This document shows, one piece after another, positions 36,378 to 45,116 of a stretch of DNA of 64,000 nucleotides (position 1 is its first letter; the number at the start of each line of letters is the position of its first letter). Made by a program: the position numbers and the translations under genes. Source of the DNA: Ignavibacteriales bacterium (GTDB taxonomy: Bacteria; Bacteroidota; Ignavibacteria; UBA10030; SZUA-254). The stretch is from contig JACRMQ010000004.1 in assembly GCA_016214905.1 (NCBI GenBank), positions 1 to 64,000 on the forward strand, read 5' to 3'. The notes below the pieces were generated by a model. The model made no database searches, was not told where the DNA came from, and saw nothing but the letters and a program-made list of their open reading frames with translations.

Positions 36378-37091
36378 ATGAACAATAATTTTGATGTGAT
36401 AATATTAATTGGTAGACCTGCGGCAGGAAAATCTGAAGTCATTGATTTTCTGAAAAAAACTCCTACAACCGAAAGATTGAATCGTTTTCATATTAATGAT
36501 TTTGAAGAAATAGATGATTTTGTTTATGTCTGGGAAACATTCGAAATCGATGATATACTTTCAAAGAACGGAAAACCGCGAATATGGTCGGATGAAAAAT
36601 ATTGGTTTAAAGATCCGTTTATTTGGAATCTTTATATCGAAAGAGTTTCTTTAACATATCGTAAAAAATTAGCTGCCGATCAAAATTACCATCAAAAGAT
36701 GACATCGATAGTAGAATTTGCCCGTGGTGGTGAAAACGGTTTTGCGGAAGCTTTTTCTTATCTGCATGAAGATTTATTGAAACGGGCGTGTATAATTTAT
36801 ATCAAAGTGCCGTATGAAGAATCGGTCCGAAAAAATCGACGTCGTGCGCGTCCCGGAATGGAGGATTCCATTTTATACCATTCACTCCCTGACGAAAAAA
36901 TGGAATTTTACTATAAAACAAATGATTGGGAAAAATTGACTGCCGCTGATAAAGAATATATTAAGATCAAAGGAATAAATGTTCCTTATGCGGCATTCGA
37001 TAATATGCCTGAGAAAACCGACGATCCTGTAAAATTAGGTAAAGAGTTGGAGCGGGTGACGACCAAATTGTGGAGTGTCTGGAAAAAATAG
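36378..37091 (+). CDS. P-loop NTPase/kinase-like protein, unknown substrate
   Basis: 237 residues. A Walker A motif GRPAAGKS lies at about 12-19. ATG 36378 with AAAGG 5 bases upstream is preferred to the GTG at 36372. Other visible pieces are SIVEFARGGENGFAEAF, CIIYIKVPYEESVRKNRRRARPG (an Arg-rich lid-like segment as in nucleoside or shikimate kinases) and MPEKTDDP. I do not know the substrate. It is cotranscribed with the 5'-nucleotidase and ends at a bidirectional terminator. Confidence 0.6.
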   Translation: MNNNFDVIILIGRPAAGKSEVIDFLKKTPTTERLNRFHINDFEEIDDFVYVWETFEIDDILSKNGKPRIWSDEKYWFKDPFIWNLYIERVSLTYRKKLAADQNYHQKMTSIVEFARGGENGFAEAFSYLHEDLLKRACIIYIKVPYEESVRKNRRRARPGMEDSILYHSLPDEKMEFYYKTNDWEKLTAADKEYIKIKGINVPYAAFDNMPEKTDDPVKLGKELERVTTKLWSVWKK

Positions 37092-37123
37092 TATCATTCG
37101 ATCCCGGCTAGGAAAATAGTCTT

Positions 37124-37162
37124 TAATGAAAAAGGTGAGATCATATCTCACCTTTTTCATTA
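37124..37162. terminator. Bidirectional 18-bp terminator hairpin
   Basis: A perfect inverted repeat (37124-37141 with 37145-37162) around CAT; the core AAAAAGGTGAGAT/ATCTCACCTTTTT carries A and T runs on both sides, so it can stop transcription in both directions between the convergent genes ending at 37091 and 37171. Confidence 0.93.
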
Positions 37163-37170
37163 TGAATTGT

Positions 37171-38256
37171 CTATTGATGATTTTTGTTTTCGGTCGTTGT
37201 AAGTTCGATAGTTCTTTTTCGTTCAGCGAGTGATAGAAATCCGACCGATACAAAAATAAAGATTAAAGAAATCCAATCCTGTTGTTTTGGGTATTTACCT
37301 CCAAACCAAATCGCAAAAAATAAAGTGGCGATAGTTCCCGCCACTAATGAAGTCAGTCTGTTCACCAATCCCGCAAACGTAGCAGTGCGTCCTTTGAACA
37401 TGAAGATAAAAACTGAGAAAAAAGCAACCATACCGTATGCGACACCTGCGAGTGTGGCAGGAAACCATAAAATATGCGGCGAAATAAATGCGCTCCTGAA
37501 AATTGTGATCTGCTCTGTCTCCGTGTGAAACCAGTCAGGTAAATTAAAAACGAATAAGGCAACTAATACAATGAGTATCGTCGCTGTAATCTGCTCGATT
37601 GCAAAAAATCCTTTATTGTCAAGTGCGACACCGGGGGCGCGTGTATTTTTATAGTAGTTCATAATGTAAATTCTAAACGAATATGCAACGATGTAGCTTA
37701 CCAATATAATCACTGCTGGCAATGAGTTGACAAAATCGAAATCACCTTCACCAACCCAGAATAAATTTACCCCTGCCGCTATAAGTGCAAAGACAACAGC
37801 AATATTCTCTTCAGCGTAAACTTTTTTCTTCAAGATATTCTGTTTGATCTGGATTGCGTCTACCACTCGACTGATAACAATTACACTTGAACGCATTATG
37901 ACCATTGCCACCATAACAGAAATTGGCAGTGTATACATCAATGTTGTTGTCGGAATAATGATGGCAGTGCAAACGCCAGACGGTATAATATAGAGTAATT
38001 CGTACGGCAAATTGAATGAACCCAATTTCACCGATCTGTTCGTTTTTATTTTATACCATCTTAATGTCAGTACAACAATCAGACAAATAGCGTTGCCGCC
38101 AATAGTGCTGAAAACTAAAAATTCGGTTTCCTCCATACCACCGAAACCATCACCGGTAAAATATTTAACGGTGATACCTGTGATTACATAAAAAATAAAA
38201 TAAGCAACACATAGCTGTAATAACCGTGCGGTGCTTCCTTCTGATGATTTGAACAT
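37171..38256 (-). CDS. Ten-helix membrane protein, DMT/EamA-like
   Basis: 361 residues, about ten predicted transmembrane segments with few charged residues between them (for example LLQLCVAYFIFYVITGITV, YIIPSGVCTAIIIPTTTLMY, AVIILVSYIVAYSFRIYIM). The arrangement resembles drug/metabolite transporters, but a long cytoplasmic loop (RVVDAIQIKQNILKKKVYAEEN) is atypical. No substrate can be named. It is a single minus-strand gene that ends in the shared terminator. Confidence 0.55.
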   Translation of the reverse strand: MFKSSEGSTARLLQLCVAYFIFYVITGITVKYFTGDGFGGMEETEFLVFSTIGGNAICLIVVLTLRWYKIKTNRSVKLGSFNLPYELLYIIPSGVCTAIIIPTTTLMYTLPISVMVAMVIMRSSVIVISRVVDAIQIKQNILKKKVYAEENIAVVFALIAAGVNLFWVGEGDFDFVNSLPAVIILVSYIVAYSFRIYIMNYYKNTRAPGVALDNKGFFAIEQITATILIVLVALFVFNLPDWFHTETEQITIFRSAFISPHILWFPATLAGVAYGMVAFFSVFIFMFKGRTATFAGLVNRLTSLVAGTIATLFFAIWFGGKYPKQQDWISLIFIFVSVGFLSLAERKRTIELTTTENKNHQ

Positions 38257-38449
38257 TCAGTTTTAGATGATATATTTTTAAAATGAATAACATAATAAAA
38301 CATCTGTATTACAAATGCAAATCGCTTGTAAAATGCGGAAAGTATAGAGATAGTTAACCTCCAAATACTTGATTTTGATGTGCATTATTGGTAATTTAAT
38401 CTTTACGAGACAAAATCGTTGAATCAGAACATTTTTGAAAGGATGAGAG

Positions 38450-38842
38450 ATGACAAATGAAAAAAGCGGTATGGCAAAAGGATTATTGTTAGGATTCTTG
38501 ATTGGTGGCGTTGTAGGAGCTATAACTGCTTTACTATATGCTCCGAAAAGTGGCAAAGAATTACGATCTGAAATCAAAAAGAAAGCTACCGACATCGCGG
38601 AAGATGCGTCGGAATATCTTAAATCCGCAAAATCAAAATCTCAAGACTTTATGAATGTTGGGAAGAGTCGGTCAGAACAAGTAGTTTCCGATGTTCGTGA
38701 AAAAGCGGAACATCTTATGGGAGATGCCGACAAGATGTTATCAGAAATACGTGAGAGAGCGGGTGGCGAAAGCGGCAAGATCAAAGCGGCGTTTAAAGCG
38801 GGTGTTGACGCATATAGAAATGAAAAAGAAAAAGATATTTAA
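38450..38842 (+). CDS. YtxH-domain protein
   Basis: 130 residues. An N-terminal helix GLLLGFLIGGVVGAITALLYAPKSGKELR is the YtxH signature: a glycine-rich membrane segment ended by an APKSGKE turn. The rest is an amphipathic, charged coiled coil (ADIAEDASEYLKSAKSK...). These proteins are often stress-linked in Bacillus and Bacteroidota, but their biochemical role is unknown. RBS-like AAAGGATGAGAG precedes the ATG. It is followed 32 bases later by a DUF948-like gene. Confidence 0.82.
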   Translation: MTNEKSGMAKGLLLGFLIGGVVGAITALLYAPKSGKELRSEIKKKATDIAEDASEYLKSAKSKSQDFMNVGKSRSEQVVSDVREKAEHLMGDADKMLSEIRERAGGESGKIKAAFKAGVDAYRNEKEKDI

Positions 38843-38874
38843 CAGAAATTGAATAATTAGTAGGGAAACCGATA

Positions 38875-39261
38875 ATGGATACATTGCTCGTTTTAATGGA
38901 GATTATTGCACTCGGAGCTCTTACAGTATTGTGCGTTTATCTCATCACGGTATTTATACGCGTAAAAAGTATCCTCCAGATAATAGAGAGTGAAACTAAA
39001 ACGGTAGCTGCAAAAGCAATTCCCGTTTTAAATAACATCGAGATTATCACAGAGAAAATAAAAAATGTTACAGAAAATATTGATGAACAGGTTGTGCTCG
39101 TTAAGAGTTCAATTAATTCAATCAAAGAAATTGCAGATAATATTGTAAATCTCGAAAGAAGAGTGCAAGAGCGTATCGAAGAACCTGTCATGGAGACGGT
39201 TGGAACGCTTGCCGCAGTCGTTACCGGTATTCGCGCATTCATAACCCGCTTACGGGCATAA
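38875..39261 (+). CDS. DUF948-like membrane coiled-coil protein
   Basis: 128 residues. One N-terminal transmembrane helix (3-27) is followed by a long heptad-patterned helix (NIEIITEKIKNVTENIDEQVVLVKSSI) and a short hydrophobic C-terminal end (ETVGTLAAVVTGIRAF). DUF948 proteins commonly stand next to YtxH proteins, as here, so the pair probably works together at the membrane. Function unknown. Confidence 0.7.
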   Translation: MDTLLVLMEIIALGALTVLCVYLITVFIRVKSILQIIESETKTVAAKAIPVLNNIEIITEKIKNVTENIDEQVVLVKSSINSIKEIADNIVNLERRVQERIEEPVMETVGTLAAVVTGIRAFITRLRA

Positions 39262-39398
39262 CTGCGCAGCCGCATTAAAAAGATAATAAGTCATAGTTCA
39301 TATAACATCGAAAGACGGTATCCTCTGCCCATAGCAGCGAGAGATTGTTCCGATGGGCTGGGAGTATTGTCGTTTTCGTCAAGGAGTAATTTTTTATT

Positions 39399-41498
39399 AT
39401 GAAAGAATATACGTCAGAGTCAATTCGCAACATCGCCTTAGTCGGGCACGGTGGTTCCGGAAAAACGTCCTTTGCCGAAGCTTGTTTGTACACTGCAGGT
39501 CATACAAATCGCCTCGGTAAAGTTGAAGAAGGAAACTCTATATCCGATTACCGTGCCGATGAAATAGAACGTCAGATTTCAATCAATTCATCCCTTCTAT
39601 TCTGTGAATGGAAAGGATGTAAAATTAATTTAATTGATACACCGGGGTATACAGATTTTACAGGTGAGGTGAGAAGCGCGCTGCGCGTATCGGATACGGC
39701 AATAGTATTTTTAAAAGCGGTTGAAGGCGGGGAAGTTGGTACCGAAGTAGTATGGAAATATACAAAAGAGTTGAACAACAGTTCGATATTCATCTTAAAC
39801 AAGCTTGATAATGAAAACGCGAATTACGAAAATGTTATTTCAAAGGCAAAAGAACAGTTTTCACATGATTTGATTCCGATTCAATTCCCGGTTACACAGG
39901 GATTGGCGTTCGAAGCGATAGTCGATATTCTACTGATGAAGATGTTGAAATATACTCGCGATGGAAAGGGAAAATATACCGAAACCGAAATACCTGCCGA
40001 TCTCAAACCGAAAGCAGAAAAGATGCGGGAGGAATTAATTGAAAAAGTTGCCGAAGCGGATGAAAAATTGCTCGACACATATTTCAACAATGGAACTTTG
40101 AATGAAGAGGAGATTAAAAAAGGGTTACGCTTGGGAATCAAATCTCGAAAAATATTCCCCTTATTATGCGCTGCTGGAGCGCACACGATTGGTATAGCTT
40201 CAATTCTTGATTTCATTTCAGATTATTGTCCAAATCCTGCCGAGATGACTCAACCGGAAGGCAAATTAGCCGGCGGTGACGATAAGAAGGTTTCACTGAA
40301 ATGCGATGCGAATGGTCAGCCGGTTATGTTCGTATTTAAAACTGTTTCAGAACCGCATGTCGGTGAATTATCTTATTTCAGAGTTTATTCCGGAACAGTA
40401 ACTCCGGGTTTGGATCTTCAAAACCATCATACAAACAAACCCGAAAGGTTGGCTCAATTATTCTTGATGAATGGTAGAGAAAGAAAAGAAATAAGTAAAA
40501 TATTTGCAGGCGATATCGGAGCTGTTGTGAAGTTAAAAGATACTCACACTAACGATACACTAAGTTTGAAATCTTTTTCTGTCGAAATGCCTCCAATTAC
40601 TTTCCCTGATCCTGTAATAACGATGGCAATCGCTCCTAAATCAAAGGGCGACGAAGATAAAATCGCTAATGGTTTGCATAGTTTACACGAAGAAGATTCA
40701 ACATTTATTATGACAGTTGATCCTGAACTTCACCAAACAGTTATCAGCGGACAAGGTGAACTTCATCTCCAAATTATGATAAATCGTTTAAAAGCGAAAT
40801 ATGGTGTTGATGTTGATTTAGCAGAACCTAAAATTCCCTACCGTGAAACCATCCGTGGAAAAGCAAATGAGGTCGAATACAAACACAAAAAGCAAACCGG
40901 CGGCAGGGGACAGTATGGCCATGTCTTGTTAAAGATTGAACCGTTGCCCCGTGGTGGCGGATTTGAATTCGTGGATGCCATTGTTGGTGGTGTCGTTCCC
41001 GGAAGATTTGTACCAGCAGTTGAAAAAGGAATTATTGAAGCAATGGTAAACGGCGTTATTGCGGGATGCAAAGTCGTTGATGTTAAGGCGACATTATTCT
41101 ACGGCTCTTACCACGATGTGGATTCTGATGAGCATTCATTTAAAATCGCAGGAAGAATGGGTTTCAAAAAAGGATTCAAAGAAGCGAAGCCGATTCTCCT
41201 AGAACCGATTTATGAAATTGAGGTAACTGTTCCGGAAGAATATATGGGTGATGTTATGGGCGATATCTCGAGCAGGCGGGGAAAAATATTAGGAATGGAT
41301 TCAGATGGCTCGCACCAAATCATAAAAGCACTTCTCCCACTAAAAGAATTACATAGATATTCGACGACGCTCAGGTCGATGACGCAGGGACGCGGCATGC
41401 ACAAACAAAAATTCGATCATTATGAAGAGATGCCGCGTGAAGTAGCCGAAAAAATAATTGCGGAACATGATAAACATAAGGTTGAAGAAGAAGCATAA
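39399..41498 (+). CDS. EF-G-like translation GTPase, variant (EF-G2 type)
   Basis: 699 residues, all EF-G domains. The P-loop is GHGGSGKT (16-23), not the usual GHIDAGKT. The G3 motif DTPGYTDF and the NKLD G4 motif are present; switch I is shortened and altered (SISDYRADEIERQISINSS). Domain IV is intact (YRETIRGKA, KKQTGGRGQYGHV, and the tip region). These differences mark the EF-G2/EF-G-like branch rather than the main FusA found in str operons; no ribosomal protein genes are nearby. Role may be translocation under stress or ribosome recycling. Confidence 0.88.
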   Translation: MKEYTSESIRNIALVGHGGSGKTSFAEACLYTAGHTNRLGKVEEGNSISDYRADEIERQISINSSLLFCEWKGCKINLIDTPGYTDFTGEVRSALRVSDTAIVFLKAVEGGEVGTEVVWKYTKELNNSSIFILNKLDNENANYENVISKAKEQFSHDLIPIQFPVTQGLAFEAIVDILLMKMLKYTRDGKGKYTETEIPADLKPKAEKMREELIEKVAEADEKLLDTYFNNGTLNEEEIKKGLRLGIKSRKIFPLLCAAGAHTIGIASILDFISDYCPNPAEMTQPEGKLAGGDDKKVSLKCDANGQPVMFVFKTVSEPHVGELSYFRVYSGTVTPGLDLQNHHTNKPERLAQLFLMNGRERKEISKIFAGDIGAVVKLKDTHTNDTLSLKSFSVEMPPITFPDPVITMAIAPKSKGDEDKIANGLHSLHEEDSTFIMTVDPELHQTVISGQGELHLQIMINRLKAKYGVDVDLAEPKIPYRETIRGKANEVEYKHKKQTGGRGQYGHVLLKIEPLPRGGGFEFVDAIVGGVVPGRFVPAVEKGIIEAMVNGVIAGCKVVDVKATLFYGSYHDVDSDEHSFKIAGRMGFKKGFKEAKPILLEPIYEIEVTVPEEYMGDVMGDISSRRGKILGMDSDGSHQIIKALLPLKELHRYSTTLRSMTQGRGMHKQKFDHYEEMPREVAEKIIAEHDKHKVEEEA

Positions 41499-41525
41499 TA
41501 ATTTAAAATAAAATGAATTCATCAA

Positions 41526-41556
41526 GAGAAGCAATCCAACCAACGGATTGCTTCTC
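41526..41556 (+). terminator. Hairpin after the EF-G-like gene
   Basis: GAGAAGCAATCC (41526-41537) and GGATTGCTTCTC (41545-41556) form a perfect 12-bp stem with a 7-base loop, 28 bases after the stop. The T-run is poor (GCATTT), so efficiency is uncertain. Confidence 0.7.
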
Positions 41557-41589
41557 GCATTTAGAAAGATAAATTTAGAAAGCTGATTT

Positions 41590-42087
41590 ATGGAACGACT
41601 ATTTTCTCCTTGGCGCTCGAAGTACATCGAATCATTTTCGTCTAAGTCGGATGAAACTGTTGAATGCGTTTTATGTTCTGCAAGACAAGCGAACAATGAT
41701 GAACAGCGACTGATTGTTTATCGGGGAACTCATAGCTTTGCAATCATGAATTTATATCCATACAATAGCGGTCACCTGATGATTGTCCCTAATCGGCATA
41801 TCCCAAGTATAACCGATCTTTCAGATGAAGAAACTTTGGAAATAATGAATATCACAAAATTATTGATAAAAGCTCTTCAATATATAATGAAACCGGATGG
41901 CTTCAATTACGGATTAAATTCTGGCAGGTCAGCCGGTGCCGGTATAGAAAAGCATATCCATTTTCATCTCGTCCCACGTTGGCATGGCGACACCAATTTC
42001 ATGCCGATACTTTCAGATACGAAAATTGTTTCAGAAGATTTGAGAGATACGTGGTTTAAACTTACCAGCTACCTAAAATCGTTCTAA
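41590..42087 (+). CDS. HIT-family hydrolase/phosphorylase (Ap4A type)
   Basis: 165 residues. The histidine triad HIHFHLVPRW lies near residue 122. The opening MERLFSPWRSKYIES plus CVLC matches the HIT branch that includes diadenosine tetraphosphate phosphorylases; the Trp after the triad also fits. It probably cleaves dinucleoside polyphosphates or AMP-linked metabolites in the cytoplasm. Only one Cys pair is seen, so zinc binding is unsure. Single gene, hairpin before it. Confidence 0.85.
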   Translation: MERLFSPWRSKYIESFSSKSDETVECVLCSARQANNDEQRLIVYRGTHSFAIMNLYPYNSGHLMIVPNRHIPSITDLSDEETLEIMNITKLLIKALQYIMKPDGFNYGLNSGRSAGAGIEKHIHFHLVPRWHGDTNFMPILSDTKIVSEDLRDTWFKLTSYLKSF

Positions 42088-42130
42088 TCTTGCTATTTTA
42101 TTCGAATATTAATTATTATTGGGTACGACT

Positions 42131-42157
42131 AAACCTTAGGCAAAGAGAATCATCTAA
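42131..42157 (+). promoter_or_regulatory. Candidate ECF-type autoregulated promoter
   Basis: AAACCTT (42131-42137) and ATCTAA (42152-42157), separated by 14 bases, lie 25-50 bases before the sigma gene and resemble the AAC / TCTAA boxes of ECF sigma promoters. Weak match; offered because such genes commonly control themselves. Confidence 0.25.
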
Positions 42158-42181
42158 ATAATAGAATTTATAAATTCACGG

Positions 42182-42736
42182 ATGGATCAAAAATCAGATC
42201 AACAGTTGATCGAAGAGATAGTACAAGGAAACAACCAAAGTTTTAATCAGCTGGTGAAGAGATATCAGGAAAGGATTTACTGGACAGCAAGGCGGATCGT
42301 CGTTTCACATGAGGATGCCGATGATGTTGTTCAAAATGTATTTTTGAAAATGTACGAAGGATTAAAAAACTTCAGAGGTGACTCGAATCTGTTTACCTGG
42401 CTTTACAGGATAACTGTTAACGATTCTTTGAATCTCTTGAGGAAAAAAAGATTTTTACAGTTTATACCGTACGAAGAATATTTTGAAGATAAATACCAGG
42501 CATCTGATTCTGCCGACGATAAAGTGATTCGGCAAGAATACCAAACAGCGCTTGAACGAGCGATTGAAAATCTTCCCCCAAAACAACGCGCGGTCTTCAC
42601 TATGCGATATCATGATGAGACCCCGTTTGAAGAGATGGCGAAAATATTGAACAAATCTGTTGGCGGTACCAAAGCAAATTACTTCCAAGCTGTAAAAAAA
42701 ATATCGGGAATGATGAGAAAGGAATTAAACTCATGA
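42182..42736 (+). CDS. ECF sigma factor
   Basis: 184 residues with sigma region 2 (about 22-90: FNQLVKRYQERIYWTARRIV, DADDVVQNVFLKMYEGL, FTWLYRITVNDSLNLLRKK) and region 4 (about 125-180: IENLPPKQRAVFTMRYHDETPFEEMAKILNKSVGGTKANYFQAVKKI). There is no region 1.1 or 3. It should direct RNA polymerase to a small envelope-stress regulon. Its stop overlaps the start of the anti-sigma gene by four bases (ATGA). Confidence 0.93.
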   Translation: MDQKSDQQLIEEIVQGNNQSFNQLVKRYQERIYWTARRIVVSHEDADDVVQNVFLKMYEGLKNFRGDSNLFTWLYRITVNDSLNLLRKKRFLQFIPYEEYFEDKYQASDSADDKVIRQEYQTALERAIENLPPKQRAVFTMRYHDETPFEEMAKILNKSVGGTKANYFQAVKKISGMMRKELNS

Positions 42737-43338
42737 AATGCCAGGAAGTTATGATTTTACTCCCGGAATATTTTCGAGGCAAAACGAGCGAAAAAGAGAC
42801 TGCGGATATCTCAGCACATATTCACACCTGTTCCTCTTGCCAAGTAGAATCGATTCAGGTGCAAGCGATGGTTGATTCGATCAATAAAGAAAAATCGTGG
42901 GAGCCCGATTCGTTTTACTGGATTAACATAATACCAAATATTCATAATCGTTTAGAGCGAAAGCAAAATCGTTCAACTTATGAAAAGATTCTACGCTTTA
43001 TTATGCCGGTTGCCGCTACCATGAGTATATTTATCATCGTTTTGACAGTTATGAATAATCCAGATTCAGAAAACCAATATACTGGGCGCTTTAATCTGAA
43101 TTCGATTCCATTATCCGAACTAAGTGAATATTATGCCATACAAACGGCATTGGAGGGATTTAATCCTTTGAGTATTGATGGCTTCGATAACGAGCAATCG
43201 GCTGATTCGGAAATTTTAGCGGAGATTATTGTCCAGGATAGTAAGAGCATCGCCTCTTCTTATTTCGGTGACAAAGATATCCTTGATTTAATTAGCAAAG
43301 ATAACGACGCAGCAATTGTAGCAGCACTTCAAAAATAG
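42733..43338 (+). CDS. Membrane anti-sigma factor with zinc-finger-like N-terminus
   Basis: 201 residues. The N-terminus has MKCQEV then HIHTCSSC, the HxxxCxxC pattern of zinc-binding anti-sigma domains (ZAS). One transmembrane helix lies at about 90-110 (IMPVAATMSIFIIVLTVM), followed by a short periplasmic domain. It should hold the preceding ECF factor inactive until released. The four-base overlap fixes the stoichiometry by coupling. Confidence 0.85.
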   Translation: MKCQEVMILLPEYFRGKTSEKETADISAHIHTCSSCQVESIQVQAMVDSINKEKSWEPDSFYWINIIPNIHNRLERKQNRSTYEKILRFIMPVAATMSIFIIVLTVMNNPDSENQYTGRFNLNSIPLSELSEYYAIQTALEGFNPLSIDGFDNEQSADSEILAEIIVQDSKSIASSYFGDKDILDLISKDNDAAIVAALQK

Positions 43339-43375
43339 TAAAAAGAAAAATATTCTTAAGTTTATGGAGTTCAAG

Positions 43376-43873
43376 ATGAAAAAATATGCAATTATTCTTA
43401 TTGTTGGTATCGCATTGTTATCTAGTACGGAATCGAATGCGCAGAGACACCGGAAGAGTGAACCGCGCGATGGCGGTCGACCCGAGCAGTTAGAAAAATA
43501 TCGAAAGATGCGCTTGATAGAATTCCTGAATTTAAACGAGGAAGAATCGGTCAGGTTCTTTGCAAAACATAAGATTCACGAAGATAAAATTCGAGAATTT
43601 ATGGAACGCAGAAATAAAACGATTGATGATCTGGCAGATCTGATTCAAAAGAAAGAGGGCAACACTGAAATTGCGAAGGGTACTGAAAAGGTACGCACGA
43701 TCGATCGGGAAATATTTGAAGAGCGTCAGCGATTTCAGGAAGAAGTAAGGCAGTTGATAACACCAATCCAGTTCGCTAAATTTATTATGTTCGAAAGAGA
43801 TTTCGGACGCAAAGTGAGAGATGCTATTAAAGGATTACGTCCGGAACCACAGCACCCGGAACAACAAGAATAG
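43376..43873 (+). CDS. Spy/CpxP-like periplasmic helical protein
   Basis: 165 residues. The start at 43376 has GGAG about 6 bases upstream; ATG 43364 is also in frame. The signal ends SNAQ, with mature end QRHRK. The mature part is highly charged and helical (LNLNEEESVRFFAKHKIHEDKIREFMERRNK) and has TPIQFAKFIMFERDF, akin to the second LTxxQ-like motif of Spy/CpxP and heavy-metal-sensor proteins. As third gene after sigma and anti-sigma it is probably a periplasmic sensor or chaperone for that pair. Confidence 0.65.
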   Translation: MKKYAIILIVGIALLSSTESNAQRHRKSEPRDGGRPEQLEKYRKMRLIEFLNLNEEESVRFFAKHKIHEDKIREFMERRNKTIDDLADLIQKKEGNTEIAKGTEKVRTIDREIFEERQRFQEEVRQLITPIQFAKFIMFERDFGRKVRDAIKGLRPEPQHPEQQE

Positions 43874-43952
43874 AAATAAGAAAAATATTACCTCCCATTT
43901 AATACTGAACAGCATATTTTGCCGATTCAGTTGAATCCGCTATATTCCAATC

Positions 43953-45116
43953 ATGTCGAAGATATATTTAGATTTTGCCGCCACAACTCCTTGTGATCCT
44001 CGTGTCGTTGACGCAATGAACGAGTATTGGAATACGAAATTCGGAAATCCATCGTCAATACATTCTTATGGCAGGGAAGCCCGCGCGGTGCTTGATGAAA
44101 GCAGAGAGGTGATTGCTTCAGCAATCAATGCTCACCCGTCTGAAATAACTTTTGTAAGTGGCGGAACTGAAGCCGACAATTCCACAATTAAAGGTTTGGC
44201 AACCGATATGATGAAACAGGGGAAAAACCATATTATAACCTCGTCTGTTGAACACTCTGCCGTCCTTGAATCATGTTCATATTTAAACAATCAGGGATTT
44301 CATGTAACATACTTACCGGTTGATAAGGATGGTTTTATTGCTCCCGAAAATGTGCGAAATGAAATTACTGATAAAACCGGTTTAATTTCTATTATGCACG
44401 TCAACAACGAAACCGGAATCATAAATCGTATCGAGGAAATCTCCCAAATCGCAAAAGCTAACAAAATATATCTTCACACCGATGCAGTTCAATCGTTTGG
44501 AAAAATACCGGTAGATGTTAATCGGTTGGGTGTCGACTCGCTATCTATTTCTGCACATAAATTATATGGACCAAAAGGAATCGGAGCAATATATTTACGA
44601 CGCGGTATTTCCATCGCAAATTTAATACATGGTGGCGGACAGGAGAGAGGCAGACGCGCAGGAACGGAGAGCGTTCCATTAGCCGTCGGTTTTGCTGAAG
44701 CTGTTAAATTATTCGATGCAGAGCAATTACGCTCTTCACAAGTTATTTCATCGTCACGTAATAAATGTGAAATTTTGCTTCGTGAAAGATTTCCTGAAAT
44801 AATTTTTAACAGCAGAAAGGATAATGCTGTTCCACATATTCTAAATATATCTTTTGATTCTTCAAAAATCGAAATTGATGGCGAGGCATTATTATATAAT
44901 TTTGATCTTGCGGGCATAGCATTAACCAGCGGATCGGCATGCGGATCGGGTGCTTTCAAACCTTCTCATGTTTTACTTGCGATGGGTAGAGATGAATCAA
45001 CCGCCCGCGCATCTCTACGCATTTCCATCGGAAGAAGCACTCAGGAAGAAGATATTGAGGAATTTCTTAATAGGTTGAGTGAAATTGTTGATAGAATTGG
45101 AAGGAAAATTAAATAA
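43953..45116 (+). CDS. Cysteine desulfurase (NifS/IscS family)
   Basis: 387 residues. This PLP enzyme takes sulfur from cysteine for Fe-S clusters and thiolated tRNA. The PLP lysine is Lys203 (SISAHKLYGPKG), and the active Cys is Cys330 in TSGSACGSGAFKPSH. His-101 region SSVEHSAVLE stacks on PLP. No IscU, SufE or IscR gene is adjacent. It could also supply rhodanese-less ThiI or MnmA, but context does not say which. Its 3' end overlaps the convergent ppx gene by 8 bases. Confidence 0.92.
   Translation: MSKIYLDFAATTPCDPRVVDAMNEYWNTKFGNPSSIHSYGREARAVLDESREVIASAINAHPSEITFVSGGTEADNSTIKGLATDMMKQGKNHIITSSVEHSAVLESCSYLNNQGFHVTYLPVDKDGFIAPENVRNEITDKTGLISIMHVNNETGIINRIEEISQIAKANKIYLHTDAVQSFGKIPVDVNRLGVDSLSISAHKLYGPKGIGAIYLRRGISIANLIHGGGQERGRRAGTESVPLAVGFAEAVKLFDAEQLRSSQVISSSRNKCEILLRERFPEIIFNSRKDNAVPHILNISFDSSKIEIDGEALLYNFDLAGIALTSGSACGSGAFKPSHVLLAMGRDESTARASLRISIGRSTQEEDIEEFLNRLSEIVDRIGRKIK

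Noticed and set aside
39327-39358. GCCCAT/ATGGGC pairing in the leader of the EF-G-like gene
   Set aside because: Only 6 bp with a 20-base loop and no riboswitch motif; not enough to call regulation.
44489-44959. 156-residue minus-strand frame inside the cysteine desulfurase gene
   Set aside because: It is antisense to an intact, motif-complete gene, has no RBS and reads as low-complexity shadow.
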